Shown here: positions 43,207 through 51,721 of the stretch, piece by piece
How the letters are laid out: each line of letters begins with the position of its first letter
Position numbering within the stretch: the first letter of the stretch is position 1
Origin: Treponema sp.
GTDB lineage: Bacteria; Spirochaetota; Spirochaetia; Treponematales; Breznakiellaceae
Length of the DNA: 59,768 bases
Reading direction: 5' to 3'
Assembly: GCA_031256035.1 (NCBI GenBank)
Contig: JAIRRJ010000057.1
Location: 1 to 59,768, forward strand
Notes under the pieces: model-generated
What the model saw: only the letters and a program-made list of their open reading frames with translations
The model's database searches: none
What the model was told of the DNA's origin: nothing
Position numbers and translations under genes: made by a program

Positions 43207-44152
43207 AAAAAAGCTTTACATTCTTTTATCGCTGGTAGCGGCGCTTGCATTGATATATACTGCGACCTTTGTCTTTGATCCCGAAGCGAAAAATTCCAGA
43301 GCTGCCTCTTTCACATGGATTGATTCCAAAACAGCAGCCAAGACCGTGAAAATTACCATAAGAGCGTTTGCTGATGAATCCTCACGAGATGTAACGGAAC
43401 TCGTCAAAAAGAATGAAAAGTGGTTTGTTTCACATAACGGCACCGAGTATCCGGCGCGCCAGCAGCGTGTGGATGATTTTTTGGGAATACTTACGGCGCG
43501 CGCCGCCTGGCCGGTTCGTTCTTCGACTGCCGCTTCCCACCCGCGTCTGGGAGTTGATCAGGAAAATGCCGCATGGGTAACGCTCTCCTCGGAAAATGCA
43601 GCGCTCCTTGATCTCTTGTTCGGCTATGAAGACAACACAGGACAGGAGATTTATCTTCGCAAGTACGGGCAAAACGAAGTCCGTTCGGGAGAAAGGAGAA
43701 TCAATACCTATGTTACAGGGGCGGTTGACAGTTGGTATAACCTGAAATGGATTCCCGAAAGTGAAGACGGCAAAATCGGCGTTGACAATGTTCAGCGGCT
43801 TTCTGTGTACACTCAAGGGGGGCAGCAGGTCTTCAGCCGCAAAAACAAGGCATGGGCGGTTTCAGGTTTTACCGTTGAGAAACTTGATCAGAGCAGTATA
43901 GATAATTATGTTAGAATTATTTTGACTACCGAGGGCGATGATTTTATTGACTACATTTCCGCGGATGATCCCATGTTTAATGACAGCCGCATTGTTGTGG
44001 AACTTGGAAACGGAATTGTGAAAACCATCCGCCTGAGCGAAGCCGATGATTCAAACCGGCGTTTTGCCGCTGTCGATGGTTATGTCTATACCATTGCGCC
44101 ATGGGCGGTACAGAGGCTTTTCAGGCCGGCTACGGATTTTGATGCGCGATAA
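43196..44152 (+). CDS. DUF4340 protein of the ABC operon
   Basis: The 318-residue protein has one N-terminal TM (KKLYILLSLVAALALIYTATFVF) and an extracytoplasmic part with the DUF4340 pattern (VKKNEKWFVSHNGTEYPARQ; VDDFLGILTA; RLGVDQENAAWVTL). AAAGGAG precedes the ATG at 43196, which lies 11 nt inside the GldG-like gene. DUF4340 genes often end such ABC operons. It overlaps the convergent gene by 23 nt at its 3' end. Confidence 0.82.
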   Translation: MAYKKKLYILLSLVAALALIYTATFVFDPEAKNSRAASFTWIDSKTAAKTVKITIRAFADESSRDVTELVKKNEKWFVSHNGTEYPARQQRVDDFLGILTARAAWPVRSSTAASHPRLGVDQENAAWVTLSSENAALLDLLFGYEDNTGQEIYLRKYGQNEVRSGERRINTYVTGAVDSWYNLKWIPESEDGKIGVDNVQRLSVYTQGGQQVFSRKNKAWAVSGFTVEKLDQSSIDNYVRIILTTEGDDFIDYISADDPMFNDSRIVVELGNGIVKTIRLSEADDSNRRFAAVDGYVYTIAPWAVQRLFRPATDFDAR

Positions 44153-45323
44153 AGGCGCGATATTTGTCGGGATCGCTCTTAAACGCTATTATTGACGAAT
44201 CCGGGTCAGCCTTTGCCCTTTGAAGGGCTTCCATCGCTTCCAGCATCAATCGCCCCGCGTTGAGAAGCCTTCCCAGCCGTGAAGAAAGCCCGATATAAAG
44301 GCCGGAGTTCGGATATTTTTCTGTTATGCGATTTTTGAATTTCTCCGACTTGGATATTCCTGTTTCAAGATCGATTCCAGGGTATATGATCGAGATTCCC
44401 CTGCTGCCGTTTTCAAAAAGCAGATCTCTTGACGTAAAGAATACAGCCGCTTCCTCCGCCAAATGTTTGAAATGCGCATCGTCCGTTTCTTCTGAGAATT
44501 CCATCTCTATCATAACCAAATCTTTTTCTGTTGAAGCGCACCGGTGCAGTTCGGAATCCAGCCTGTCTTTGGTGTACTCCGCCCAGCCGATATTGGTGCG
44601 CGGAGAATAAAGCCCCTTGGGTTCGGATTCTTCGCTTTCGGCTGCGGCGACGCTTTTGAAAGAGTCTCTTTTTTTCGCCTGTTTTTTAACAATTACCGGC
44701 TCCTCTTTTACTGGAAGCGGAATTTCTTCATCATCAATATCATCTGCCGATGCAGCCTTATCGCCAGATTTCAAAAGCAGCGACTGGAAAAGCATGGTAA
44801 AGAAAGCAAGGACAAAACCTATCAGGATCAGGAACAGGGTTTCTTTTAATATGGCGGAAAAGACCGCATAGTCAAACGCTCCCGCCACTCCCTGAATATT
44901 TACATTCCTTAGCCCCTGGATATAAAGCGGCTTGTACAGGCTCTGACCTGAAAAATAAAACCTGTTTATAAACCGGGGCGAATTATTTACCCAGGCGACA
45001 GCGTGACCTTTTTTCCTTTCAAAGGCATATTCGCCTTCCGGCCCTGAGATAATCAATGCCTCAAGGCTTTTACTGGCGGCAAGAGCATGATTCATCGTTT
45101 CTATGAAGGGGTCGTCCATGAAGCTCAATACGCCCGCGGATGAAGCAAGATCGGCAATGTATTCAAATTCCATGTCAGCGGTTATTTTGTGTTGTTCAAT
45201 GCTCAAATAAAGCCTGACCGACGCCTGTATTAACGCAGCAAGATAGATAACAATACAAACAGCGGCGACAATTACGCCGATAAAAGCCGCTTTGCCGGAA
45301 TTGTCCTTCTGAATCATCTTCAT
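44130..45323 (-). CDS. Membrane protein with degenerate GGDEF-like domain
   Basis: The 397-residue protein has TM1 about 13-38, an extracytoplasmic sensor-like domain (about 39-155), TM2 about 160-182, a charged linker (183-240) and a C-terminal domain. The elements GWAEYTKDRLDSELHRCAST, DLVMIEMEF, DLLFENGSRGISIIYPG and RLMLEAMEALQRAKADPDSS follow a GGDEF fold, but the GGDEF active loop is replaced (ENGSRG). Cyclase activity is therefore not expected. It may be a binding or scaffold version. Confidence 0.6.
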   Translation of the reverse strand: MKMIQKDNSGKAAFIGVIVAAVCIVIYLAALIQASVRLYLSIEQHKITADMEFEYIADLASSAGVLSFMDDPFIETMNHALAASKSLEALIISGPEGEYAFERKKGHAVAWVNNSPRFINRFYFSGQSLYKPLYIQGLRNVNIQGVAGAFDYAVFSAILKETLFLILIGFVLAFFTMLFQSLLLKSGDKAASADDIDDEEIPLPVKEEPVIVKKQAKKRDSFKSVAAAESEESEPKGLYSPRTNIGWAEYTKDRLDSELHRCASTEKDLVMIEMEFSEETDDAHFKHLAEEAAVFFTSRDLLFENGSRGISIIYPGIDLETGISKSEKFKNRITEKYPNSGLYIGLSSRLGRLLNAGRLMLEAMEALQRAKADPDSSIIAFKSDPDKYRAFIAHQNP

Positions 45324-45371
45324 ATTATATACGTCCCTCTTTTTCTCTGCTACAATTATCGGCGTAAATAT

Positions 45372-46214
45372 ATGCGAATAAGAGACTATTCATTGCCATC
45401 CGGCTGGTATCCGCGCGATACGGATGAAGTTTCCGGCTTTTTATCGGATTTTACGAGCCGCGGTGCTGCCCGCGCAGCCATTGCCCCCCATGCAGGCTGG
45501 TACTATTCGGGACGCACCGCTGCCAGCGCCGTAAGCGCCCTTGAGCCGCAGGCGAAAGGACTTGAACCGGATGCTCAGACCATTGCGGTTTTGGGAGGCC
45601 ATTTGCCCGCCGGGTCGCCGCCTCTTTTTGCGCCGGAAGACGCGTTCAGGACGCCTTTCGGCTCCATGCCTGCCGATGGGGAAATTCGCTCCCGTTTATT
45701 CAAAGAACTTGACGGAGAAGAAGACCGCTACCGGGACAATACTGTCGAGGTTCTGCTGCCAATGGTTCATTTTTTCTTTCCAAAAGCGAAGCTACTGTGG
45801 CTCAGGCTTCCTGCCGAAATTGCCTCTTTTGAGGCGGGAAAGGCAATTGCCGAAGCTGCGAAAAAACTTAACCGTAAGATAAATATTCTGGCTTCCACCG
45901 ATTTAACCCACTATGGCCGCAACTATGGTTTTTCCCCCCGCGGCGCGGGAGAGGCAGCGCTTAAATGGGTGAAGGAAGTGAACGATCCTGAGTTTCTGAA
46001 CGCGGTGCAGTCAGGGGACGCGGCTCGGACGCTAAGTTGCGCAGAACGCGGCCAGTCAAGCTGCTCGCCCGGCGCGGTACTCGGCGCTATGGGTTTTGCT
46101 GAAGCAAAAGGACTGGGACGGGCAAAATTACTGGAATATGCCACCAGCGCCGATGTTCAAGGCGGCATACCCGATTCTTTTGTCGGCTATGCGGCAATGG
46201 CATTTGGCGCATAG
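45372..46214 (+). CDS. MEMO1-like protein (AmmeMemoRadiSam system protein B type)
   Basis: The 280-residue protein has the MEMO fold features: SGWYPRDTDEVSGFL, AAIAPHAGWYYSGRTAA (metal His), VLGGHLPAG, TVEVLLPMVHFFFPKAKLLWL, LASTDLTHYG and a C-terminal VGYAAMAF. MEMO proteins are iron-binding and often stand next to AMMECR1 and radical-SAM genes; neither is in the window. The gene is divergent from the GGDEF-like gene with 48 bp between. Confidence 0.88.
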   Translation: MRIRDYSLPSGWYPRDTDEVSGFLSDFTSRGAARAAIAPHAGWYYSGRTAASAVSALEPQAKGLEPDAQTIAVLGGHLPAGSPPLFAPEDAFRTPFGSMPADGEIRSRLFKELDGEEDRYRDNTVEVLLPMVHFFFPKAKLLWLRLPAEIASFEAGKAIAEAAKKLNRKINILASTDLTHYGRNYGFSPRGAGEAALKWVKEVNDPEFLNAVQSGDAARTLSCAERGQSSCSPGAVLGAMGFAEAKGLGRAKLLEYATSADVQGGIPDSFVGYAAMAFGA

Positions 46215-46238
46215 GGAATTATGTTGATTTGAAATCTT

Positions 46239-47431
46239 TCAACCTCTTAACTTGATAAAAATTTTAAGTAATGTATTTAACCAGAATGGTTCCATTCTTC
46301 TTCTGGTTATTTTCAGTGATTTTATTATATGTATGCGCTGAGGGCATTTCTTTTCACAAACACCGCATTCTTTACAGTTGCTTGCGGGATATTCCATTTT
46401 AAGATCAAGTAATCCGCCGGTACTGGTACTGGATATATAATGATGAAAACCTGAAAAAAGCCCGGTAGTGTAAGATATATTGTAAGCGGTAAAACACCCC
46501 GGTATATTAACATCATGGGGACAAGGCATACAATAATTGCAGCCTGTACATGGTATTTTATATGCCGTATTAATTAGCTTCAAAACAGAATTGTATGTTT
46601 CCTCCTCTTCTGTTTTTAGCATATTTGGAACTGAATTTTTTGCGCTTTCAATGTTATCTTCTAATTGGGAAAACTCACTCATACCGGATAAAACAACGGT
46701 TGCTTCTTTTTGATTCCAAAGCCATCGTAATGCCCATGCTGCAGGTGATAATGTACCATTTGCTTTTTTAAATATATTAACAGCTTTTTTTGGCAGCCCA
46801 TCCGCCAATTTTCCTCCCAGTAAAGGTTCCATGATAATAACAGAAAGACCAATATCAGCAGCCTTTTTTAATCCGGCCATTCCTGCCTGAAAATTTATAT
46901 TTAAGTAATTATATTGTATCTGGCAAAACTCCCAGCGATAAATATCAAGTAATTCTAAAAAATCTTTATGTATCCCATGAAAAGAAAAACCGATATTTTT
47001 TATCTGTCCGTTTTCTTTTTTCTCATTTATCCATTTTTCAATGCCAAGTTCACAGAGCCTTTGCCATGAATTAACATTCCCAAGATTATGAATAAGATAA
47101 TAGTCGATATAATCAGTTTGCAGCCGCCTTAGTTGTTCCTGAAAGAATGTTTCAAAATCATTATATGTATGGCACTTTGCATGAGGCAGTTTTGTCGCTA
47201 AAAATATTTTTTCACGCAAATTGTTTTTGGCAAGTATTGTTCCCAATACCTCTTCACTCTTACTGTAGACATAAGCAGTATCAAAATAGTTTATGCCATC
47301 ATGGACAGCTTTCGCTATCAATTGCTCAGTCCGGTTAATATCAATTTGAGTTAAATTTTTTGGAAACGCATACACCCAAATCCAAGAATTGATAATTTGT
47401 TTCCCGTTTTTTTATCAATGCGATACTGCAT
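46239..47431 (-). pseudogene. Aldo/keto reductase with 4Fe-4S C-terminus, frameshifted near its start
   Basis: The main frame (46239-47375) has DGINYFDTAYVYSKSEEVLG (Asp, Tyr), LATKLPH (Lys), DYIDYYLIHNL and a C-terminal ferredoxin part, CTGCNYCMPCP and CKECGVCEKKCP. This matches the ferredoxin-fused aldo/keto reductases, which usually begin M-x-YR-x-LG-x-G-CMR-FP. That beginning is present upstream in another frame: ATG at 47431 reads MQYRIDKKTGNKLSILGFGC then MRF, and the match continues in the main frame after the TTTTTTGG run (47355-47363). One missing base would explain it. Either a pseudogene or a sequencing error. The gene is more AT-rich than its neighbours, suggesting transfer. Confidence 0.8.
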
Positions 47432-47565
47432 ATTTGATTATGCGGCTCCCACCGCATTTATACAAGCTGATTTTGCCTGACTTGCCGGAATTTACGCCAA
47501 GCTGCCGCTTCAAAACCTGTGTTTCATTGGCGGATTAAGAATACGCGATTGCAGAAGGGGTTCTT

Positions 47566-48594
47566 TTACGGATGTGAATCATTCGGGGCAAGTTCGTCAA
47601 ATTCTTCCTGCCTGACCTCGGCGATTTTTTTGACGATCTGCACTCCCAGTTTCCTGCCAACAATGCCGGGACGGCAGAGGAACTTAGGCCTGCTGCCGAT
47701 ATTAAGCGAGTAAGGATCGCCTACCCTTGTATTGTATAAACGCACCACATCCCCTACACAAAGGGAAAGCACTTCACGAATGGGAAGACTGATTTTGCCT
47801 ATTTCGGCTGTAACGTCAATGATGACAGTTTCGAGCTTGTCTTTGAGGATGGTAAGATTTTCTGATGAGCCTGCCCGGTGCGCCTGTGAAAACCAGAACT
47901 GGGTGGATAATTTGCCGATAACAGGCTCAATGGTAATGTACGGTATGCAAAAATTGATCATTCCTTCAATTTCTCCAACAGTAGTCTCAAAAGTTACAAG
48001 AACAACCATATCGGTAGGCGGCACAATCTGGGCAAATTGGGGGTTGGTGTCGATCTGCCCCATCCGCGGCCGCAGGTCTATTACCTGTGCCCATGCTTCC
48101 CGTAGATTTCTCAAGAGGCTGACTATTATTCCTTCCATGACTGACTGTTCAATGTCGGTCAGCTCATGCTGAAATTTTGTTCCGTTGCCGTTGCCTCCAA
48201 ACAACCTGTCGATAACGGAAAAGGTAACAGCGGGATCGACTTCCAGAATTGCGTTGCCCTTGAGCGGGTCCATGTTGATGATTGCCAGTGTTGTGGGGGT
48301 TGGGATCGAGCGGATAAATTCCTCGTATGTTAGCTGATCTACCGAAGCTACATGCACATGAATAACCGAGCGGAGTTGAGCGGAAAGGCTGTTTGTGGAA
48401 AGGCGGGCAAATGTTTCATGTATCATGGAGATTGTTCGAATCTGTTCTTTGGAAAATTTGTCCGGACGTTTGAAATCGTATATTTTTAATTTCCGGCTGT
48501 CTATAACCGGTTTGAGGCTCTCCGGTACAGTATCCCCGGTATTGATGGCGGTCAGCAGTTGATCTATTTCTTCCTGAGACAGTACTTCTGTCAT
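47566..48594 (-). CDS. fliM: Flagellar motor switch protein FliM
   Basis: The 342-residue protein has an N-terminal CheY-P-binding segment (LSQEEIDQLLTAI, 5-17), a middle CheC-like domain with YDFKRPDKFSKEQIRTISMI, ARLSTNSLSAQLRS and GNAILEVDP, FSVIDRLFGG, and a C-terminal SpoA domain (LSLCVGDVVRLYNTRVGDPY). It is the rotor protein of the C ring. It is last in the minus-strand flagellar/DUF115 block, 72 nt after the DUF115 gene. Confidence 0.97.
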   Translation of the reverse strand: MTEVLSQEEIDQLLTAINTGDTVPESLKPVIDSRKLKIYDFKRPDKFSKEQIRTISMIHETFARLSTNSLSAQLRSVIHVHVASVDQLTYEEFIRSIPTPTTLAIINMDPLKGNAILEVDPAVTFSVIDRLFGGNGNGTKFQHELTDIEQSVMEGIIVSLLRNLREAWAQVIDLRPRMGQIDTNPQFAQIVPPTDMVVLVTFETTVGEIEGMINFCIPYITIEPVIGKLSTQFWFSQAHRAGSSENLTILKDKLETVIIDVTAEIGKISLPIREVLSLCVGDVVRLYNTRVGDPYSLNIGSRPKFLCRPGIVGRKLGVQIVKKIAEVRQEEFDELAPNDSHP

Positions 48595-48666
48595 TCACTA
48601 AATTTAATTACGATAAAACGCGCAAAAAACACCTGAGAAAAAAATGAAATTATCGCAAAATACGTC

Positions 48667-50328
48667 CTAAACCGCAGCCACCCGCACGATTTCACTCATA
48701 CTCAGGCGTTTTATTTCTTCAATCAATTCCTGCGTTTTAAGTTTTGGGTTCCGGTGTTTGAGCGCCGCCATGCCGGGCAGCAGGGTAAAAAAAATCTGCC
48801 GGTCTTCTGCGCTTAAGTTCTGAAAGTAATTGTTGTCTCCGCTTGTTTCAAGCGAGCCAGCCGCTGGCAAGGCGGCAATTTTACCACAGTATTGCTCAAG
48901 GAATTCGCCACCAGTGATCCTTGCCTTTCCAGCGGCAAAGGGAACGGGTGCGGCGTTATGTGTTTTTTTTCGACTTAAGTTTACAGGCGCGCCGCCTCCG
49001 GGAGCTGCGGTTATTTCCGCGTTCATCGCTGCTGCTTTTTCTTCAAATTTTTGACGGTAGAAACGCAGTTGGGCTGTTTCATTGCAGTTTTTGTTTTCTG
49101 AAGGCAAAAAGGGGCTGCGGTACAGAAAAGCGGAAAAGAGGCTCTCCATGGGTGAAAGACGATTCTGTTTTTTCTCAAAGAAGGGGTAGATGTAAGTTCC
49201 TCTTGCGTAGGTTCTCGCGCCGGTATACGAAAAATCCGCGCCGAAAGCTGTTATGCGCTGTGCGCCCAGATTGTGTGCAAGGGAAAGGCAGGCATAGGTA
49301 ACATTGCCGCCGGATGTGTCCACTGCCGGTAATTGCCGCCACCATTGTGAAATATACACCGCGAGAGGATGGCCGCTGGAAAAAAAGTGTGCTGATGGCG
49401 AAAGAGAAGAAAGCAGTGGAGGGCTTGCAATATCCAGAAACAGTGGGACATTGCGCGTGTCGCAGCCCAAAAAATGATAATAGCTGATGTGCTGGCAGTC
49501 AATTGAAACTACTGCGTCAGGTTTTATGCCCCGGTACAGCAAGGCGGGCAGGGCAGTATCACAGCTTATGATAAAAACCTGCCGGGACTTGTATTCTGCA
49601 AGCAGAGGCATCTGTTGATCCAGCGAAGGGCCGGCTGCGGCGATCGCCGCTTCTTTGACAGGCGGGAATATTTTTTCTTTTGCGGCAGCTTTTGCTGATT
49701 TTTCCGCTGCTTTTATGTTGCGGATAATATTTGAAAACCAGCGGCTGCCAAAGTGAGCCTGTACTGAATAATCGGCGGCGATATTACCGATTGCTTCCTC
49801 AATGGCGGCGGCAGCGGCTTCGAACTTTGAAACATCCGCTTCAATTCTGGCGCGAAGGGGAATGACCTTGATGCCGCCGTGGATAGCCGGGCGGTACTGT
49901 TCAAGGATAAAAGATTTTATTTCATCAACAGATGAATCCGCCAAAAGACTGAAACGGGAATTGCTCAATAAATGCGTATAGTCCTTTGAGCGAAAAAGTC
50001 CGGCGATACCGTCAATGTTAAAATCAATGACTGTTATCTGCGCCGCTGTCAGCGCCAGCGCAGCTTCGGGAACGAAACCGCCGCCCAGACCCAGGAAAAC
50101 AAGAAAGCCCGTGTCGTCTGAAATGGTAGAAACCATTCGCTGCGCTTCTTTCTCAGGGTCTACCATTGAATGAAGCGGATTAACAAGGGACGGAACAATT
50201 TTACCGGTGCGGGACTGCGAAAAAGTGTAACGATTAATTGATGCATTGCAGGCAGTAAGCCGGGAGAAAAGCTCACGGTTGCAGAGGGAAAGAGTGCGCA
50301 TATTTTGTTCAAAGAAATTATCCATCAT
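48667..50328 (-). CDS. DUF115/MptE-like protein (motility accessory factor type), copy 1
   Basis: The 553-residue protein has a nucleotide-binding-type fold with FLVFLGLGGGFVPEAAL, then the DUF115 core AAIAAAGPSLDQQMPLL, FIISCDTALPALLYRGIKPD, VVSIDCQHISYYHF and ITAFGADFSYTG. DUF115 proteins include the Maf proteins that transfer nonulosonic acid sugars to flagellin in some bacteria. Placement beside fliM supports a flagellar role. It overlaps copy 2 by ATGA. Confidence 0.85.
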   Translation of the reverse strand: MMDNFFEQNMRTLSLCNRELFSRLTACNASINRYTFSQSRTGKIVPSLVNPLHSMVDPEKEAQRMVSTISDDTGFLVFLGLGGGFVPEAALALTAAQITVIDFNIDGIAGLFRSKDYTHLLSNSRFSLLADSSVDEIKSFILEQYRPAIHGGIKVIPLRARIEADVSKFEAAAAAIEEAIGNIAADYSVQAHFGSRWFSNIIRNIKAAEKSAKAAAKEKIFPPVKEAAIAAAGPSLDQQMPLLAEYKSRQVFIISCDTALPALLYRGIKPDAVVSIDCQHISYYHFLGCDTRNVPLFLDIASPPLLSSLSPSAHFFSSGHPLAVYISQWWRQLPAVDTSGGNVTYACLSLAHNLGAQRITAFGADFSYTGARTYARGTYIYPFFEKKQNRLSPMESLFSAFLYRSPFLPSENKNCNETAQLRFYRQKFEEKAAAMNAEITAAPGGGAPVNLSRKKTHNAAPVPFAAGKARITGGEFLEQYCGKIAALPAAGSLETSGDNNYFQNLSAEDRQIFFTLLPGMAALKHRNPKLKTQELIEEIKRLSMSEIVRVAAV

Positions 50329-51575
50329 GCTTCCTCTTTCAGGATTTCCGCCAGTTCCCGATCCTGCACGTCTTTTTCACCCGGAAACAACAGCGGGGTA
50401 AGTTCGGCTTTCAGAGCCTCGGCAAAGCGGGGATCATTCAAACCTTTTAGTAATGCCTCCTTGCCTTTTTGCGCAAAATTTGTTTGCTTGTCTTTTACCA
50501 TGACGACATTAAAAAAATTGCTTTTATTCGTGTTGAGGGACTTACCCTGCTCTTTCGTGCGCTCACATTTTTCAAATACTTCATGATTATCGCCTAATGA
50601 AAATATTCTTTTTGGCCAGGAAGCAAGCCTGTTCTTAAACCATGCCGCGTATATGCTTAAACTGCCGCCGTTTTGTATGAGGCCTGAGCGGACAAAAAGC
50701 CTGTTGTAAACCGGCGCAAATCTGTCAGAGGATTCAAAAAACAAACTGTCGAAGCTGTACGGTCTTGCATGGGTCTTGATGTCCCTGACCGAAAGATCAA
50801 CACCCGCGAGATAAATATTGCCCGAGGTCAGAAGCAGTGCCAGTTCCACAGCAGATGCGGTTACCGTCCCTTTTTGCGTAACGATAACCGAAAGAAGGGA
50901 GAGTTCATGAAGGATGACGCTCTGCCAGAAACTGCCGTCGTTCATTATCAAAAACGGGATGGACGCACATTGGGAAGGAAGGGCGGCGCTTAAGTTTACG
51001 GCAAACCCCAAACCGCGCTCTGTATTTCTGAAAAACGGATAGATGTGTCGTAACGCCCACGCGCCGCCGTCTGTGGCGATGACCATGTCGGGCGTTATTC
51101 CCCCATGTTCAAGCGCAGTCAACGATGATGAAGCCGCAAGGATAAAACAGTCTTCCTTCATTTGCCGGATGACAGGCAGCGCTGTTTCAAGGCTGGGACC
51201 CGACCCTGCGACAATAACCGGAATATCAGTCTGTCTGTAGAGGAGAGTCTTATGAATGTTGCCCAGGTTCCTGAAAAAATTCCTGACCCATCTTTTTCCG
51301 AAGGCGGATGTTGTTCTGCGTCCTGCTTCCGCACGTTTAAGGTATTCTACGACCTGTGACAATAATGTTAAACAGGCTTCTCCGTAAAAATTAAGCGAAG
51401 GCCGCCATTCGATTATGCGTATCTTTGAAATGTCAGTTTCGGGAATTTCCCTTTCCAGAAATTCCTGTATGTTTTCGCCGCCCTTCCATGCGGGTATTCC
51501 GGTATCGGGTAGATTCTTATCGACATGAAGCGCGATGATTTTGCTGTTTTTGAATTTTTCCCGGAGAACCGGCAC
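50325..51575 (-). CDS. DUF115/MptE-like protein, copy 2, with no canonical start at its homology start
   Basis: A 416-residue frame from GTG at 51573-51575: PVIVAGSGPSLETALPVI, FILAASSSLTALEHGGITPD, MVIATDGGAWALRHIYPF and NIYLAGVDLSVRDIKTH are the DUF115 core. Homology to copy 1 clearly continues upstream: in-frame codons read LPGAQLHSRYNPQAEAARY and FILIEPGRGYLVPVLREK, matching copy 1 LHSMVDPEKEAQRM. The frame stays open to 51740 but holds no ATG, GTG or TTG before 51575. The true protein probably begins near 51735, by a rare start codon or by a -1 shift from the gene upstream, whose stop is at 51722. Confidence 0.8.
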   Translation of the reverse strand: MPVLREKFKNSKIIALHVDKNLPDTGIPAWKGGENIQEFLEREIPETDISKIRIIEWRPSLNFYGEACLTLLSQVVEYLKRAEAGRRTTSAFGKRWVRNFFRNLGNIHKTLLYRQTDIPVIVAGSGPSLETALPVIRQMKEDCFILAASSSLTALEHGGITPDMVIATDGGAWALRHIYPFFRNTERGLGFAVNLSAALPSQCASIPFLIMNDGSFWQSVILHELSLLSVIVTQKGTVTASAVELALLLTSGNIYLAGVDLSVRDIKTHARPYSFDSLFFESSDRFAPVYNRLFVRSGLIQNGGSLSIYAAWFKNRLASWPKRIFSLGDNHEVFEKCERTKEQGKSLNTNKSNFFNVVMVKDKQTNFAQKGKEALLKGLNDPRFAEALKAELTPLLFPGEKDVQDRELAEILKEEA

Positions 51576-51721
51576 AAGATAGCCGCGTCCCGGCTCAATT
51601 AAAATGAAACATTCGAAGTTTACGCTTAAGTCCAGGGAGTCAATGTAGCGCGCAGCTTCAGCCTGCGGATTATAGCGGGAATGAAGTTGCGCGCCGGGAA
51701 GATTTCCCGAAAGATCAGTGT

